A DNA stretch of 64,000 bases from Laspinema sp963821735 (GCA_963821735.1 CAWGFK010000055.1:806001-870000), one strand, 5' to 3'. Counted from the first letter of the stretch, positions 54,823-63,765 are shown. The notes: generated from the letters alone by a model not told the origin. A program made the numbers and translations.

Positions 54823-55303
54823 CTATTTTGACTCATCAACCGGGAGATTCACCGTTTGCAGACCGAGCGCATATTTGATCTTAGTCCCGGTTAAATAAGC
54901 GCCCCATAAATTTGCCCCGTCAAGGTTGGCAAAACTGAGGTCGGCTTCCGTTAAATCCGCCATTTTCAAATCCGCACCGCGTAAATCAGCGCGAGTAAAA
55001 TTAGCCCCAAAAAGATTAGCGCCATCAAGGAGGGCCTTATTCAAATTCGCGCCTTCTAAATTCGCCCCATTGAGAGAAGCTTCTAACAGATGAGCAGCCT
55101 TCTAAATTGGCCCAACTCAAATTCGCTTCAGCTAAAGAGACTTGTCTGAGATTCGCACCGCGCAGATCGCATCCACTTAAGTTGGCTCCATTCAAGTTGC
55201 ACTGACTCAAGTCAACTTGTTGTAAGTCAGCTTTGCTGAGGTCGATTTCAGAAAAAGTTCGGTCTCCTGCGGCATAGCGATCGATGAGTTCTTTAACGTC
55301 CAT
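54823..55303 (-). pseudogene. Pentapeptide-repeat protein, one-base frameshift
   Basis: Upstream frame MDVKELIDRYAAGDRTFSEIDLSKADLQQVDLSQ... and downstream frame NKALLDGANLFGANFTRADLRGADL... are two halves of one A(D/N)LXX quadrilateral-helix protein. At 55092-55099 removing one base gives NLEGAHLLEASLNGANLEGANLNKAL, restoring about 158 residues. The N-terminal 25 residues are a short helical cap. Pentapeptide proteins in cyanobacteria are abundant; target unknown. The single indel may be a sequencing error. Confidence 0.85.
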
Positions 55304-55464
55304 GTTTTATCCCTGAAAAAGCCATCTGATTAAATCCCTAGTCTACAAGGAAGTGACACAGTTTTAAGCCATTTTTCAGACATTTTAGGCCGATCGCCCG
55401 GAAAAGACCGATGGATCTGTCGGTGTGCTGACACCCTGGCGATCGCAGTCCTGTCCCATTTGGT

Positions 55465-55947
55465 TCACATCGAGTTCCCTTCAGTCCACTGAGAATAGGG
55501 ATAAGTAGACAAATTGACATTAAAGTAGCGCGGGTCATCAGAGACTTCTTGACCAATCCACTCCGGCAATTCTACCACTTGATTCACCTCAGTGAGTTCA
55601 ACTTCGGCCACAATTAAGCCTTGATTTTCTCCAAAAAATTCATCCACTTCCCAGATTAACTCTCCCCATTTTATTTTATATCGGTGCTTTTCAATTAACG
55701 GCGGAGTACAGAGATGCTCTAACATAAATTGAGCATCTTCTAAGGGAATAGAATACTCAAACTCGGGACGAGAATTGCCCTGGGATGGGCCTTTAATGGT
55801 GAGATAGCCTTGTTTGCCCACCTGGCGAACCCGCACCGTGCGACCCTGACTGTTGGCAATGTAACCTTGTCGATAGGGAGTCCCCACAGCCAGCGATCGC
55901 CATGCTTGATTTTTGACTAAAAATTTCCGTTCAATTTCTATAGCCAT
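55465..55947 (-). CDS. CYTH-domain protein (triphosphatase/adenylate-cyclase-like)
   Basis: 160 residues with the CYTH signature MAIEIERKFLVKNQAW at the N-terminus, then alternating charged strands of the tunnel fold (TVRVRQVGKQGYLTIKG, RYKIKWGELIWEVDEFFG, LIVAEVELTE). Bacterial single-domain members are usually inorganic or organic triphosphatases with metal ions. Intact; follows the fructokinase gene by about 100 bp. Confidence 0.92.
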   Translation of the reverse strand: MAIEIERKFLVKNQAWRSLAVGTPYRQGYIANSQGRTVRVRQVGKQGYLTIKGPSQGNSRPEFEYSIPLEDAQFMLEHLCTPPLIEKHRYKIKWGELIWEVDEFFGENQGLIVAEVELTEVNQVVELPEWIGQEVSDDPRYFNVNLSTYPYSQWTEGNSM

Positions 55948-56044
55948 CTTTAAAAAATATCCCCTCTGATTACCCGATTTTAAATCAGCCCGCAGATGCG
56001 GGCTTTGTTTTGAAATAAACAGCTTTCAAGCTGCCGGACTTGAT

Positions 56045-57016
56045 TTAATGAGTTGCCAGAAAACCCGTTACTTCCGTCGGCAGAGGTTGAGCGGCGATCG
56101 CACCGGGTCGAGTCGTCGTCAAGGCTCCCACTGCCGTTGCATATTGGATGACTTCTTTAGCCCGGTTTGGGTCTTCTAAATATTTAACCCCATGCATACA
56201 AACCTGATGAATAAATCCAGCCACAAAGCCATCTCCGGCCCCGGTGGTATCCACCACATCCACGGAAAAAGCAGGCATAGACCCTTCATTTTCCCCGAGA
56301 CAATAGGTACAGCCTTTGTCCCCAGCGGTTACTAAAACCCCTTCCACATTGCCCAAACGATACTTAATCGCACCGGCATCAGTGGTATCAAATAACCACT
56401 CCGCTTCTTCATCGGTAATTTTTAAAAAATCAACCCGTTTAATTAAGTCTTCAATGATAGATTTAGATTCAGTTGGGTCAGACCAGAACATATCCCGGCG
56501 ATTGACATCAATGGCAATTTTTACATCATATTGTTCTGCCATATCTAAAGCGCGAAAAACTGCTTTTCTGGAATCAGGAAAGGCTAGTTCTAAACTGCCG
56601 ACGACGAGAAAATCGGCCTGAAAAAACAATTCATGAGGTAACTGGTCCGCTTGCAGGCGAGTATCGGCAAATTCCGTGGTGTCAATTTCCCCAAACCCGG
56701 CAAAGCTGCGATCGCCATCCTCAGAACGGACCACATACACCTTACGGGTGGGGGCTGTCTCATGACGCTGCACTCCGGTACAATCGACCCCCAGATGCGT
56801 GAGCAGAGTGACCAGTTCGTCCCCGGGGTCATCTTGTCCCACACAGCCAATAAATCCGGCGGGAGTCCCCAATTTCACCAAGGCAGCGGCCACATTTGCA
56901 GGTGCACCGCCCGGATAGGGAGTCCAAGACTCAACCTCCTCATAAGCTTGACCCGGGCGATCGGCTAAACAATCAAATAGAATTTCCCCTAAACACAAAA
57001 CTTGTGGATGAGTCAT
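56045..57016 (-). CDS. PfkB-family carbohydrate kinase (fructokinase-like)
   Basis: About 323 residues. It opens with VLCLGEILFDCLAD, has the sugar-binding YPGGAPANVAAALVKLG and the catalytic anion-hole motif VVDTTGAGDGFVAGF, with the base Asp in it. The pattern is closest to fructokinases, giving fructose-6-P from fructose; the substrate is inferred. ATG 57016 follows AGGAG at ideal spacing. Confidence 0.92.
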   Translation of the reverse strand: MTHPQVLCLGEILFDCLADRPGQAYEEVESWTPYPGGAPANVAAALVKLGTPAGFIGCVGQDDPGDELVTLLTHLGVDCTGVQRHETAPTRKVYVVRSEDGDRSFAGFGEIDTTEFADTRLQADQLPHELFFQADFLVVGSLELAFPDSRKAVFRALDMAEQYDVKIAIDVNRRDMFWSDPTESKSIIEDLIKRVDFLKITDEEAEWLFDTTDAGAIKYRLGNVEGVLVTAGDKGCTYCLGENEGSMPAFSVDVVDTTGAGDGFVAGFIHQVCMHGVKYLEDPNRAKEVIQYATAVGALTTTRPGAIAAQPLPTEVTGFLATH

Positions 57017-57153
57017 CACTTCACTCCTAGATTGCAATATATGCTTCAATCTACAGCCTACAAGAAATCCAGCATCTCTCTCAAGTCAGGGATTGATGAC
57101 CCTTAAAGAAAATTAACGGGAGAGAATCGGGGTTAAAATGAGTGGTTTGGGGT

Positions 57154-57636
57154 TTATTCTTGGTTTTTGGCCTCTTGAATTCCGGCAGCAATGCGTTCGC
57201 CAAATTCCGGGTCGATATTAGCCAGAGAGAGCATTTGTAAATACTCCTGTTTCGTTAATCCCGCTTGCTCGATCGCGGCAATCGAGGCGCTTTCAATTTC
57301 CCGTTCAATGCGTTGCGACTCTAGGGAAGTCGGTGCCGAGAGTAATTCTTCTTCTCGGCCTTCAATTTGGCGCAAGACTTGTAAATAAGCCGCGACAAAC
57401 TGAGACACCTTCGCCGAGGGAATCGTATTGGTATCAAGGGTTGGGCGGTTGGGAGTCGCCTCGGGTGCGGGGGAAGGGACGGTTAAAGCATCCAGACCCT
57501 CCGAGGCGATCGCGCTTCCGATTCCCCAGAACCATAAGGCGGTCACTATTCCTAAAATAGCTATGAATTGCAGCAATTTTTGGGATATGAATTGAGGGAA
57601 TTGATGCTGGATGAATTTTTGGATTTTTGGAGTCAT
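57154..57636 (-). CDS. DUF4168-like exported protein
   Basis: 160 residues. A basic start and a hydrophobic signal helix (LLQFIAILGIVTALWFWGIGSAI) are followed by a Pro-rich linker and a helical domain: KVSQFVAAYLQVLRQIEGREEEL and GLTKQEYLQMLSLANIDPEFGERIAAGI, typical of DUF4168. Periplasmic, role unknown. Confidence 0.85.
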   Translation of the reverse strand: MTPKIQKFIQHQFPQFISQKLLQFIAILGIVTALWFWGIGSAIASEGLDALTVPSPAPEATPNRPTLDTNTIPSAKVSQFVAAYLQVLRQIEGREEELLSAPTSLESQRIEREIESASIAAIEQAGLTKQEYLQMLSLANIDPEFGERIAAGIQEAKNQE

Positions 57637-57758
57637 GATTTAGTTGATTTTAGGACAATTTTAGGGGTGATTCTTATGTTGAGAATTCCCAGGTGTGGAT
57701 AGTTTCCCATAGTTTAGGCATGGGGGTGGATGGGGGTGGATGGGGTAGATGGATGGGG

Positions 57759-57915
57759 AAACGACTGAAGTCGTTACTACGAACGGGGGATAACGACTGA
57801 AGTCGTTACTACGAACATCTCCCCAATCCTCCCCATCTGCCCCATCTGCCCCATCTGCCCCATCTCCCCAATCCTCCCCATCTCCCCCATCTCCCCTATC
57901 CTCCCCATCTCCCAC
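57759..57915. repeat. GTCGTTACTACGAAC repeats followed by CCCCATC low-complexity run
   Basis: Two inverted copies of the TTCGTAGTAACGACTTCAGTCGTT repeat (57759-57784, 57791-57816) precede about 90 bp of tandem (CTCCCCATCTGC)-like units (57821-57915). A frame through it encodes only WGDGADGADG-type repeats and is not a gene. Confidence 0.7.
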
Positions 57916-58020
57916 CTGCCTCCAGATGACTAAAAGACAAAATAAGCGTAAAATCCATGAGATTTGAGACAGATTTCCGATAGAATCAGTACAATATAGG
58001 TAGATATACAGAGATAGGAA

Positions 58021-58356
58021 ATGCTTATGACTGGCGGGGACTCTCAGACCCATGTAACCCTTTCGGAGCGAGAGCTACAGGTCATTGAACTGGTAGCATC
58101 TGGTTTGACCAATCAGGATATAGCAGAATCGCTAGAAATTAGCAAGAGGACGGTGGATAACCATATCAGCAATATTCTGAACAAAACTAAAACCGCGAAC
58201 CGTGTGGCATTAGTCAGATGGGCCTTACAGTCGGGTAAGGTTTGCATCGATGATGTTAATTGCTGTACCTTACCGCAATTAACGGACGAAGAACCGGAAC
58301 CAGAACCTGTTCATGAACAGATTGAAGACAGTCAAGAGATTGAGGACCGAGGGTAA
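58021..58356 (+). CDS. pedR: PedR-like LuxR-type regulator
   Basis: 111 residues with a LuxR/NarL helix-turn-helix: LSERELQVIELVASGLTNQDIAESLEISKRTVDNHISNIL. It lacks a receiver domain. The tail GKVCIDDVNCCTLPQ carries the Cys cluster that in Synechocystis PedR takes part in redox response to photosynthetic electron transport; the assignment is by resemblance. A 25-residue acidic C-terminal extension (PEPEPVHEQ) is extra. It lies ahead of a small gene and hisS. Confidence 0.75.
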   Translation: MLMTGGDSQTHVTLSERELQVIELVASGLTNQDIAESLEISKRTVDNHISNILNKTKTANRVALVRWALQSGKVCIDDVNCCTLPQLTDEEPEPEPVHEQIEDSQEIEDRG

Positions 58357-58369
58357 GCAGTTATTAAAC

Positions 58370-58648
58370 ATGGAAGAGTTAAAAACTCAGGGAACCGAAG
58401 ACAATTCGGTTCAATATGAAATCCCAGGACTGCCATTAACGGTGTATCGAGAATTGGCAGCGCATCTGCGGCAGGTTCAAGGAATAGAGGTTGAACTGCT
58501 TCCCCAAACTGCCGCAGTGTTTAATTATCTGGACAGCCAAATCGCCGGACTATCCATCCAGTATGGACCGGATGCGGAACCGATCGCACCTCAACGGGTG
58601 GAACAAATCCTAGGCTATTACCGCGATCGCCATCGTCGGAAATCCTAG
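58370..58648 (+). CDS. Small hypothetical protein before hisS
   Basis: About 92 residues from ATG 58370 (MEELKTQGTEDNSVQYEIPGLPLTVYREL); the frame opens earlier but overlaps the preceding gene. Soluble, with a helix and strands (AAHLRQVQGIEVELLPQTAAVFNYL) and a basic C-terminus (YYRDRHRRKS). It starts 13 bp after the pedR-like stop, so the two may be co-transcribed. No family recognised. Confidence 0.65.
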   Translation: MEELKTQGTEDNSVQYEIPGLPLTVYRELAAHLRQVQGIEVELLPQTAAVFNYLDSQIAGLSIQYGPDAEPIAPQRVEQILGYYRDRHRRKS

Positions 58649-58721
58649 GATATTTTGGGTCATAAAATCACCAACACGGGCTGATTTTATCTGGGAAATA
58701 GCAGCAATCGAAAACGAAGCA

Positions 58722-60011
58722 ATGGGCGCAATTCAAGCATTACGAGGAACCCGAGACATCCTGCCAGCAGAGGTAGGCTATTGGCAAAAAGTAGAAGCCG
58801 TTGTCCGAGAAATCCTCGGCAAAGCCAGCTATCGAGAAATTCGGACGCCAATCTTTGAACTGACATCCCTATTTGAACGGGGGATTGGGGAAGCAACGGA
58901 TGTGGTTGGCAAGGAAATGTACAGTTTCCAGAGTCGGGGAAAAAAACCTTACTCCATGACCCTGCGTCCCGAAGGCACTGCCGGAGTGGTCCGCGCCTAT
59001 ATTGAGCAGAAACTGCACGCGGCTGGGGGGGTGCAGCGCTTGTGGTACACCGGACCGATGTTTCGCTATGAACGACCCCAGGCGGGACGGCAGCGCCAAT
59101 TTCATCAAGTTGGGGTGGAGGTCCTCGGGACTGCGGACCCCCGTGCAGATGTGGAGGCGATCGCGATCGCCACGGATATCCTGCAAACTTTGGGACTAAA
59201 AAACCTGCACCTAGACCTCAATTCTGTCGGTAATAGCGAAGACAGACAACGCTATCGAGAGGCTTTAATTGCGTATCTCACCCCTTATCAAGCCGAATTA
59301 GACCCGGATTCCCAGGACCGACTCACCCGCAATCCCCTGCGAATTTTAGACAGTAAAGACAAACGCACTGGAGAAATTGTCCAAGATGCACCGAAGCTGG
59401 GAGATTATCTCTGCGACGACTCAAAACGGCACTTTGAGCGCGTCCAAAATTTGTTAACCCAGTTAGGAATTCCCTATCAATTGAATCATCGCTTGGTGAG
59501 GGGATTAGATTATTACAGTCATACTGCTTTTGAAATCATTTCCGATGATTTAGGCGCACAAGCCACCGTCTGTGGCGGTGGACGGTATGATAATTTAGTC
59601 AGCCAATTGGGGGGACCGGAGACTCCTGCTGTGGGTTGGGCGATCGGCTTAGAACGGTTAATTATTCTACTGCAACAATTGGATACTCTTCCCCAGATTC
59701 CTTTAGATTTTTATGTGGTTTCCCGGGGGGAACAGGCGGAAGAAAATGCTTTAGTCTTAGCCCAAAAATTGCGTCATGCCGGATTTAGCGCCGAAGTTGA
59801 TTTAAGCGGCAGTGCCTTTGGGAAACAGTTCAAACGAGGCGATCGGTCCGGTGCCGCTGCCTGCTTGATTTTAGGGGATGAAGAAGCCCAAAATCAAACC
59901 GTCCAACTCAAATGGTTAGCAACCGGAGAACAAAAAGCCATCACCCAATCTGACCTCTTAGCCAACCCCGACCAATTGCGCCAACAATTACAAACCCCAA
60001 ATCCCCAATAA
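58722..60011 (+). CDS. hisS: Histidine--tRNA ligase
   Basis: 429 residues, class II synthetase. Visible elements: ALRGTRDILPAEVGYWQKVE, motif 1, motif 2 region MFRYERPQAGRQRQFHQVG, histidine-binding LVRGLDYYSHTAFE and motif 3 PAVGWAIGLERL, then an anticodon-binding domain (about 325-420). Full length. Follows a small hypothetical by about 70 bp. Confidence 0.96.
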   Translation: MGAIQALRGTRDILPAEVGYWQKVEAVVREILGKASYREIRTPIFELTSLFERGIGEATDVVGKEMYSFQSRGKKPYSMTLRPEGTAGVVRAYIEQKLHAAGGVQRLWYTGPMFRYERPQAGRQRQFHQVGVEVLGTADPRADVEAIAIATDILQTLGLKNLHLDLNSVGNSEDRQRYREALIAYLTPYQAELDPDSQDRLTRNPLRILDSKDKRTGEIVQDAPKLGDYLCDDSKRHFERVQNLLTQLGIPYQLNHRLVRGLDYYSHTAFEIISDDLGAQATVCGGGRYDNLVSQLGGPETPAVGWAIGLERLIILLQQLDTLPQIPLDFYVVSRGEQAEENALVLAQKLRHAGFSAEVDLSGSAFGKQFKRGDRSGAAACLILGDEEAQNQTVQLKWLATGEQKAITQSDLLANPDQLRQQLQTPNPQ

Positions 60012-60019
60012 TTGCCATA

Positions 60020-60253
60020 AGTTCGTAGTAACGACTTCAGTCGTTCTCTTGTATCTGTTAAAAACCACAGATTACACAGATTTTCACAGAGATTTTATCT
60101 GTGTTCATCCGTGTAATATGTGGTTTATTAATATACGGAATTCGGTTATCAAGGTCTATAAAAACCCACACCCTCAAGGGTCTGGCTCCACTGACGAAGC
60201 CCGCCTGCGCGGGCTAAAAGCGAAAACTGACTTTTACCAACCGGATGTATAAA
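60020..60253. repeat. Cluster of three repeat families after hisS
   Basis: 60020-60048 is a TTCGTAGTAACGACTTCAGTCGTT copy. 60058-60126 is an inverted repeat with arms AACCACAGATTACACAGAT and ATCCGTGTAATATGTGGTT (a common bacterial intergenic motif). 60132-60253 is a GCCCGC-hairpin element with ATACGGAATTCGGTT at left and ACCAACCGGATGTATAA at right, in inverted orientation. No coding capacity. Confidence 0.65.
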
Positions 60254-60585
60254 GAATTTGAATGTGAGAAATTAATTATGAAATCATAATATATATAAAA
60301 ATCAAGGATTGATTAAAAAAAGGTTATATAATTTAGAAGAAGATTGATTTTCAGATTGAGAAATATAATAAAATATTAGAGTCAATTACTGATGCTTTAT
60401 CTAAGAAAATTTTCAGAAATATGGTATACGTAAATTAAAAAGCAATAAATAATATGATTGTTTTCAATATTTATATTAGTTATATATAACATACTTTTAT
60501 CTAGGCAGTAAATTATCGACAACAAAGGATACTACTGAGTTATTTTTATAGATAGAAACTTCTACGAAAACACTCTGTAATATAC
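60254..60585. other. Very AT-rich stretch, nothing recognised
   Basis: About 330 bp of AT-rich sequence without HIP1 sites, ORFs, or repeat members. It marks the left border of an accessory region of different composition. Confidence 0.5.
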
Positions 60586-60856
60586 CTACGAATTTTCGAC
60601 TTTACAATTGGTTTTACTAACTAAACCTTTCACATACCGATACAAAGTAGCACATAGGTACTGTTTCCACACCCTTGGCATTCTTTCCTAACCGTTGTGC
60701 TATTTCACCTGGACTATAACCACTGAGCAATCCTCTTAGATGTAGCTTTTCGACTGGAGTAAGTCGCTTCCCCTTCGCTGATGCTAAATCAGTGTACAGC
60801 GCATCTAAGTCTCAGTGCTTTCCTGCCTCAGTAAACTGTTCGTCAGTCGGTAACAT
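60586..60856 (-). pseudogene. Eroded helix-turn-helix gene, copy 1
   Basis: From ATG 60856 the frame gives MLPTDEQFTEAGKH, an in-frame TGA, then DLDALYTDLASAKGKRLTPVEKLHLRGLLSGYSPGEIAQRL with GKNAKGVET, a LuxR/RNA-sigma-like HTH. A frame change near the end moves to LCATLYRYVKGLVS. So it has one nonsense codon and one indel. The N-terminal HTH resembles those leading cyanobacterial multidomain effectors, but nothing follows. Confidence 0.6.
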
Positions 60857-60955
60857 TTAGTGGTTCCTCTAAATTCCTGATGGAATCTTAGCATATTCTG
60901 ATGTAACTCAGGAAAATCTAGCCTTTTTCGCCACATGGCTCCTAAATTTTTCTGC

Positions 60956-61093
60956 TTAACAGTAAACATTTCCACACCGTTGTATTATTTCAGGGGTAGG
61001 CTCCTTTCCCCTCGCTGATACCAAATCGGTGTATAGCTCATCTAGGTCTCAGTGCGTTCCTGCATCTGGAAACTGTTCGTCAGTCGGTAACAT
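60956..61093 (-). pseudogene. Eroded helix-turn-helix gene, copy 2 (deletion derivative)
   Basis: A second copy beginning ATGTTACCGACTGACGAACAG exactly as copy 1: MLPTDEQFPDAGTH, the same TGA, then DLDELYTDLVSARGKEPTPEIIQRCG. Compared with copy 1 it lacks about 16 residues of the HTH and ends early. The two share about 85% identity over 105 bp in their first part. Confidence 0.55.
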
Positions 61094-61471
61094 TGGGTGG
61101 CTCCTCTAAATTACTGATGTAACACTAGCAAAATTCCTGATGTAAAGTAGGAAAGCATTAGTTTAAAACCGCTTATTCTAGAGTAGAGGAAAACCTCTCA
61201 AAGGGGGTAAATTGAGAGTCAATCAAGACAATAGACACAAGATTAAGAGCAGGGAAAGTAATCTTGATCTGCCTCTAACTAAGCCAGACTAACTTCTTGG
61301 AATTTTATTCTGAGTTTAATCCAATGAAGCAAATTCACTAATGTGAGTTAGAGGCTATACCTACTTCAAGATTTATCAATTTTCTCTGACTTTCTTTTGA
61401 TTTCGTGTGTTTAGGTCAATTTAGCTTGACAAAAAATCAAACGCGTGGTGAATCAATGAGGCTTTTAAGTT
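61094..61471. other. AT-rich spacer, nothing recognised
   Basis: About 380 bp between the pseudogenes and the next plus-strand gene. Repeated CTGATGTAA words occur upstream of both pseudogene copies (e.g. near 60898 and 61110). No gene or repeat family otherwise. Confidence 0.4.
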
Positions 61472-61873
61472 ATGACTAAGAAGACGTATCGAGATAAAAA
61501 CTGCGATAGAGATGTCTTAAATAAACAGATCGAATACTGGCTTCAGAACCAAGGATATGAAGTTCAAGGGAATAAAACTGAAGGGTCTTGGTGTTTACAG
61601 GCTCAGAAAACAGAAGGCTGGAGAAAAGCAGTCGGAGCATCTAGAGCTTTTACAATTTTGATAGAGGGCCAGCTCAATGAATTCTCTGTTGAACTCGGAA
61701 CCGGAGAATGGGCAAGTAACTTAGTGGCGGGTGGAGTAGCTGCTGTACTCACTGGAGGTGTAAGTATTATTGGAAGCGGGTTGGCAACTGGATGGGCTAA
61801 AAAAATAGAAGGGGATATTTGGAAGTTTATAGACGAACAGATTATTTTTAAAGCCAAAATGAAATCTGCGTAA
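61472..61873 (+). CDS. Hypothetical protein with a glycine-rich hydrophobic segment
   Basis: 133 residues. The N-terminal half is a charged domain (LNKQIEYWLQNQGYEVQGNK...QKTEGWRKAVGASRAFTILIEG). A Gly/Val-rich hydrophobic stretch (LVAGGVAAVLTGGVSIIGSGLATGW) and a helical end (KKIEGDIWKFIDEQ) follow. ATG has no strong ribosome site. It lies 30 bp before a SHOCT protein, so they likely form an operon. Function unknown. Confidence 0.65.
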   Translation: MTKKTYRDKNCDRDVLNKQIEYWLQNQGYEVQGNKTEGSWCLQAQKTEGWRKAVGASRAFTILIEGQLNEFSVELGTGEWASNLVAGGVAAVLTGGVSIIGSGLATGWAKKIEGDIWKFIDEQIIFKAKMKSA

Positions 61874-61903
61874 GAAATTGCTGTATTAAAAGAGCAAGAA
61901 TCT

Positions 61904-62334
61904 ATGCAAGACAAGCTCAAACAGCTACAGGATGCTTATGACCAAGGTTTTATTGATGAAGTAGCCTATCAAGCCAAAAAAAAGGAAATTGAACATAAAG
62001 CTCAGGATCAACTCAAAAATAATGAGTTAAATGATAAACTGCTCAAGCTTAAAAATGCTCTGGATTCTGGGATTTTAAGTTCAGAGGAATATGAGAAGAA
62101 AAAAGCGGAATTAATTTCTCAATCCTCTCATGCAGAACTAGACAATAAGCTTTCTCAACTTCGAGGTGCTTTAGCCTCTGCAATTTAAATCAAGAGGAGT
62201 TCGATGTCAAAGCAACGCAAATTCAAAAAGAGATTGCTTTTGCCGAAAAGCTTAAGCAATTAGAGAATGCTAAAAATGCTGGGGTGATCACCCAAGAAGA
62301 ATTTGAGCATAAGAAAGCAGAATTACTTTCTTAA
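61904..62334 (+). pseudogene. Tandem SHOCT-like domain protein, one-base frameshift
   Basis: The protein is made of repeated SHOCT-type units of ~40 residues: KLKQLQDAYDQGFIDEVAYQAKKKEI, KLLKLKNALDSGILSSEEYEKKKAEL and, after the break, KLKQLENAKNAGVITQEEFEHKKAELLS. The break at 62182-62190 (ATTTAAAT for ATTTTAAAT) is one missing T; restored length is about 143 residues. SHOCT units are found at the ends of many small secreted or membrane proteins and may mediate oligomerisation. Here three or more stand alone. Confidence 0.7.
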
Positions 62335-62450
62335 AAGGTGCAGAGTGCATCTTTTGAGATTGGTAAAAGTGGGTAAAGTTGTGCTATTCAATCTTTCCAG
62401 CTTTACCCCGAATCATCAATAAAATGAGCAAAGATGAGTAGATTAAAGCA

Positions 62451-62754
62451 ATGCTTTTATTTCATCACTTAGAACTACTTCCCGTTATCATAGGACAAAT
62501 TTCCACCTGTACCAGTCCTGACCGCACACAAATGGCTGCTATAGTTGCTTTAATAGCAGGAGTTTTACTTTTTGGTGGTGCTAGTATTGTCGCTATTTCG
62601 GCTGTTGCTACGATAATGGTACAACAAATCCTTGCAGGGGCTTCACTGATGGCGATCGCAACTAGCGATCGCCACAGATATGCAGACAACAGGTATATCC
62701 GTCAGTATTCTTTCCGGGATAGTCGCAGAAATTAAAATGATATTGGGCTGCTAG
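62451..62754 (+). pseudogene. Small hydrophobic protein, frameshifted at a HIP1 pair
   Basis: The frame carries IVALIAGVLLFGGASIVAISAVATIMVQQILAGASLM, two hydrophobic helices. At the twin GCGATCGC sites (62650-62672) the better reading shifts by one: IATDMQTTGISVSILSGIVAEIKMILGC. The 62735 stop belongs to the wrong frame. One of several small membrane-like ORFs here; function unknown. Confidence 0.45.
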
Positions 62755-62873
62755 GTTATGTCATGATTTAAGGCAAACATATCAACATTACAGATAGCAA
62801 AAATGCTGAGGTTTCACTCCATTTTGATTGATTAAACTAAATGAATTTGTAGCACAAATGAAGGGATGAAGTT

Positions 62874-63005
62874 GTGGATCAATTATTTAACTATTTGAAT
62901 TACATTTCCAAGCAAAGCTGGACAAGAGTTACCGTAGCATTATTCTTTGTTGTTGGTACATTATTTCTCGGTGTGGCAACTCTTGCAGGTTCAACATTCT
63001 TGTAA
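62874..63005 (+). CDS. 43-aa single-helix membrane peptide
   Basis: GTG-started frame (upstream AAGGGATGAAG), MDQLFNYLNYISKQSWTRV then a single helix ALFFVVGTLFLGVATLAGS. Amphipathic head plus one transmembrane helix. It ends 4 bp before the next ATG, suggesting translational linkage. Too small for automatic callers; real status uncertain. Confidence 0.4.
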   Translation: MDQLFNYLNYISKQSWTRVTVALFFVVGTLFLGVATLAGSTFL

Positions 63006-63009
63006 TCAA

Positions 63010-63222
63010 ATGATTAAATATTCAGACATCTCTATTGCCTATCAATATTGTCCAGAACCTCCTTACATAATTGAAGAACCCTGCAAACAGATTAAAGATA
63101 AAAACTATTTTATCAGTTTGGCTGCCGCCTCATTTACCATAGGGGGTCTGGCAATTGTCGGAACACCTGTAATAATTATAGCTGGAGTAGGCGCGACTGT
63201 AGGGTTTATTGTTCATTCTTAG
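63010..63222 (+). CDS. 70-aa hydrophobic protein
   Basis: MIKYSDISIAYQYCPEPPYIIEEPCKQIKD, then two Gly-rich hydrophobic stretches (FISLAAASFTIGGLAIVG, PVIIIAGVGATVGFIVHS). Two Cys in the head. It follows the 43-aa peptide by 4 bp; composition fits a small membrane protein. No family recognised. Confidence 0.5.
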   Translation: MIKYSDISIAYQYCPEPPYIIEEPCKQIKDKNYFISLAAASFTIGGLAIVGTPVIIIAGVGATVGFIVHS

Positions 63223-63298
63223 TCAATAGGAACCTGGTGATAATATTGCCATCACCAATAAATCATTGAATTACTACAAGAAGACAAGGAGTAATAAC

Positions 63299-63483
63299 AT
63301 GAATAAGCCTAACGATAATGCAGGGTCGCATAAAAGTACAAAAACCCTATTAATAAAAAGCTTTGTCCTTTATTGAACCAAGTTGGTCAAAGCTTGGGTT
63401 ACTGGGTTAATAATATCAGGAATTATCCTGTTATTAGCGCAGCATGTTGTCCTGTCGTCATGATATGGTTGATCCAGAAGTAA
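63299..63483 (+). pseudogene. Small Cys-containing hydrophobic protein, one-base frameshift
   Basis: ATG follows AAGGAG at 8-9 nt, a strong ribosome site. Reading MNKPNDNAGSHKSTKTLLI, then one missing A in the run 63355-63359 would give KKLCPLLNQVGQSLGYWV and NNIRNYPVISAACCPVVMIWLIQK. The restored 61-residue protein has a polar head and a hydrophobic Cys-Cys-containing tail. Confidence 0.45.
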
Positions 63484-63695
63484 CGAATCTGGAAGCCACT
63501 GGTGCAGGAGCAACGACAGCGGCTGTCTAGCACTATGCGAAACTCCTTAGTGGTTGCTGTTGGTGTGGTAATGGCGGATTGTCAGCAGGCTATGTAACAA
63601 AAAATAGGAAAAGTAATGAACCTTATGAAATCTCCAAAGTCCAAAGCATTAGTGTAAACAATCAAACAAAACAGGTAAACGAAATAAATCGATAA
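63465..63695 (+). pseudogene. Small Gly/Cys-rich protein with in-frame TAG
   Basis: From ATG 63465: MVDPEVTNLEATGAGATTAAV, TAG (63528-63530), then HYAKLLSGCCWCGNGGLSAGY followed by a polar tail to TAA at 63693. The start overlaps the previous ORF. The head (GAGATTAAV) and CCWC block resemble precursor-peptide-like sequence, but that is speculation. Confidence 0.4.
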
Positions 63696-63708
63696 AACCT
63701 GGAGAATT

Positions 63709-63765
63709 GTGTTACGTGGAAATAATGGGAGTGGTAAAACCACTAGTAACATGATATGGGGTTAG
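63709..63765 (+). pseudogene. P-loop (ABC ATPase) remnant
   Basis: A short frame reads VLRGNNGSGKTTSNMIWG, a textbook Walker A GxNGSGKTT loop as in ABC exporter ATPases, but stops after 19 codons. Downstream to 63870 another frame gives KVKLLDTLLIPAQNNLGVMLQK without further ATPase motifs. Probably a fragment left by deletion or a chance match; the signature is too specific to ignore. Confidence 0.35.

Noticed and set aside
57661..58053. 130-aa ORF of WGDGADGADG repeats
   Set aside because: It reads through low-complexity CCCCATC repeats and repeat-family copies; not a protein gene.
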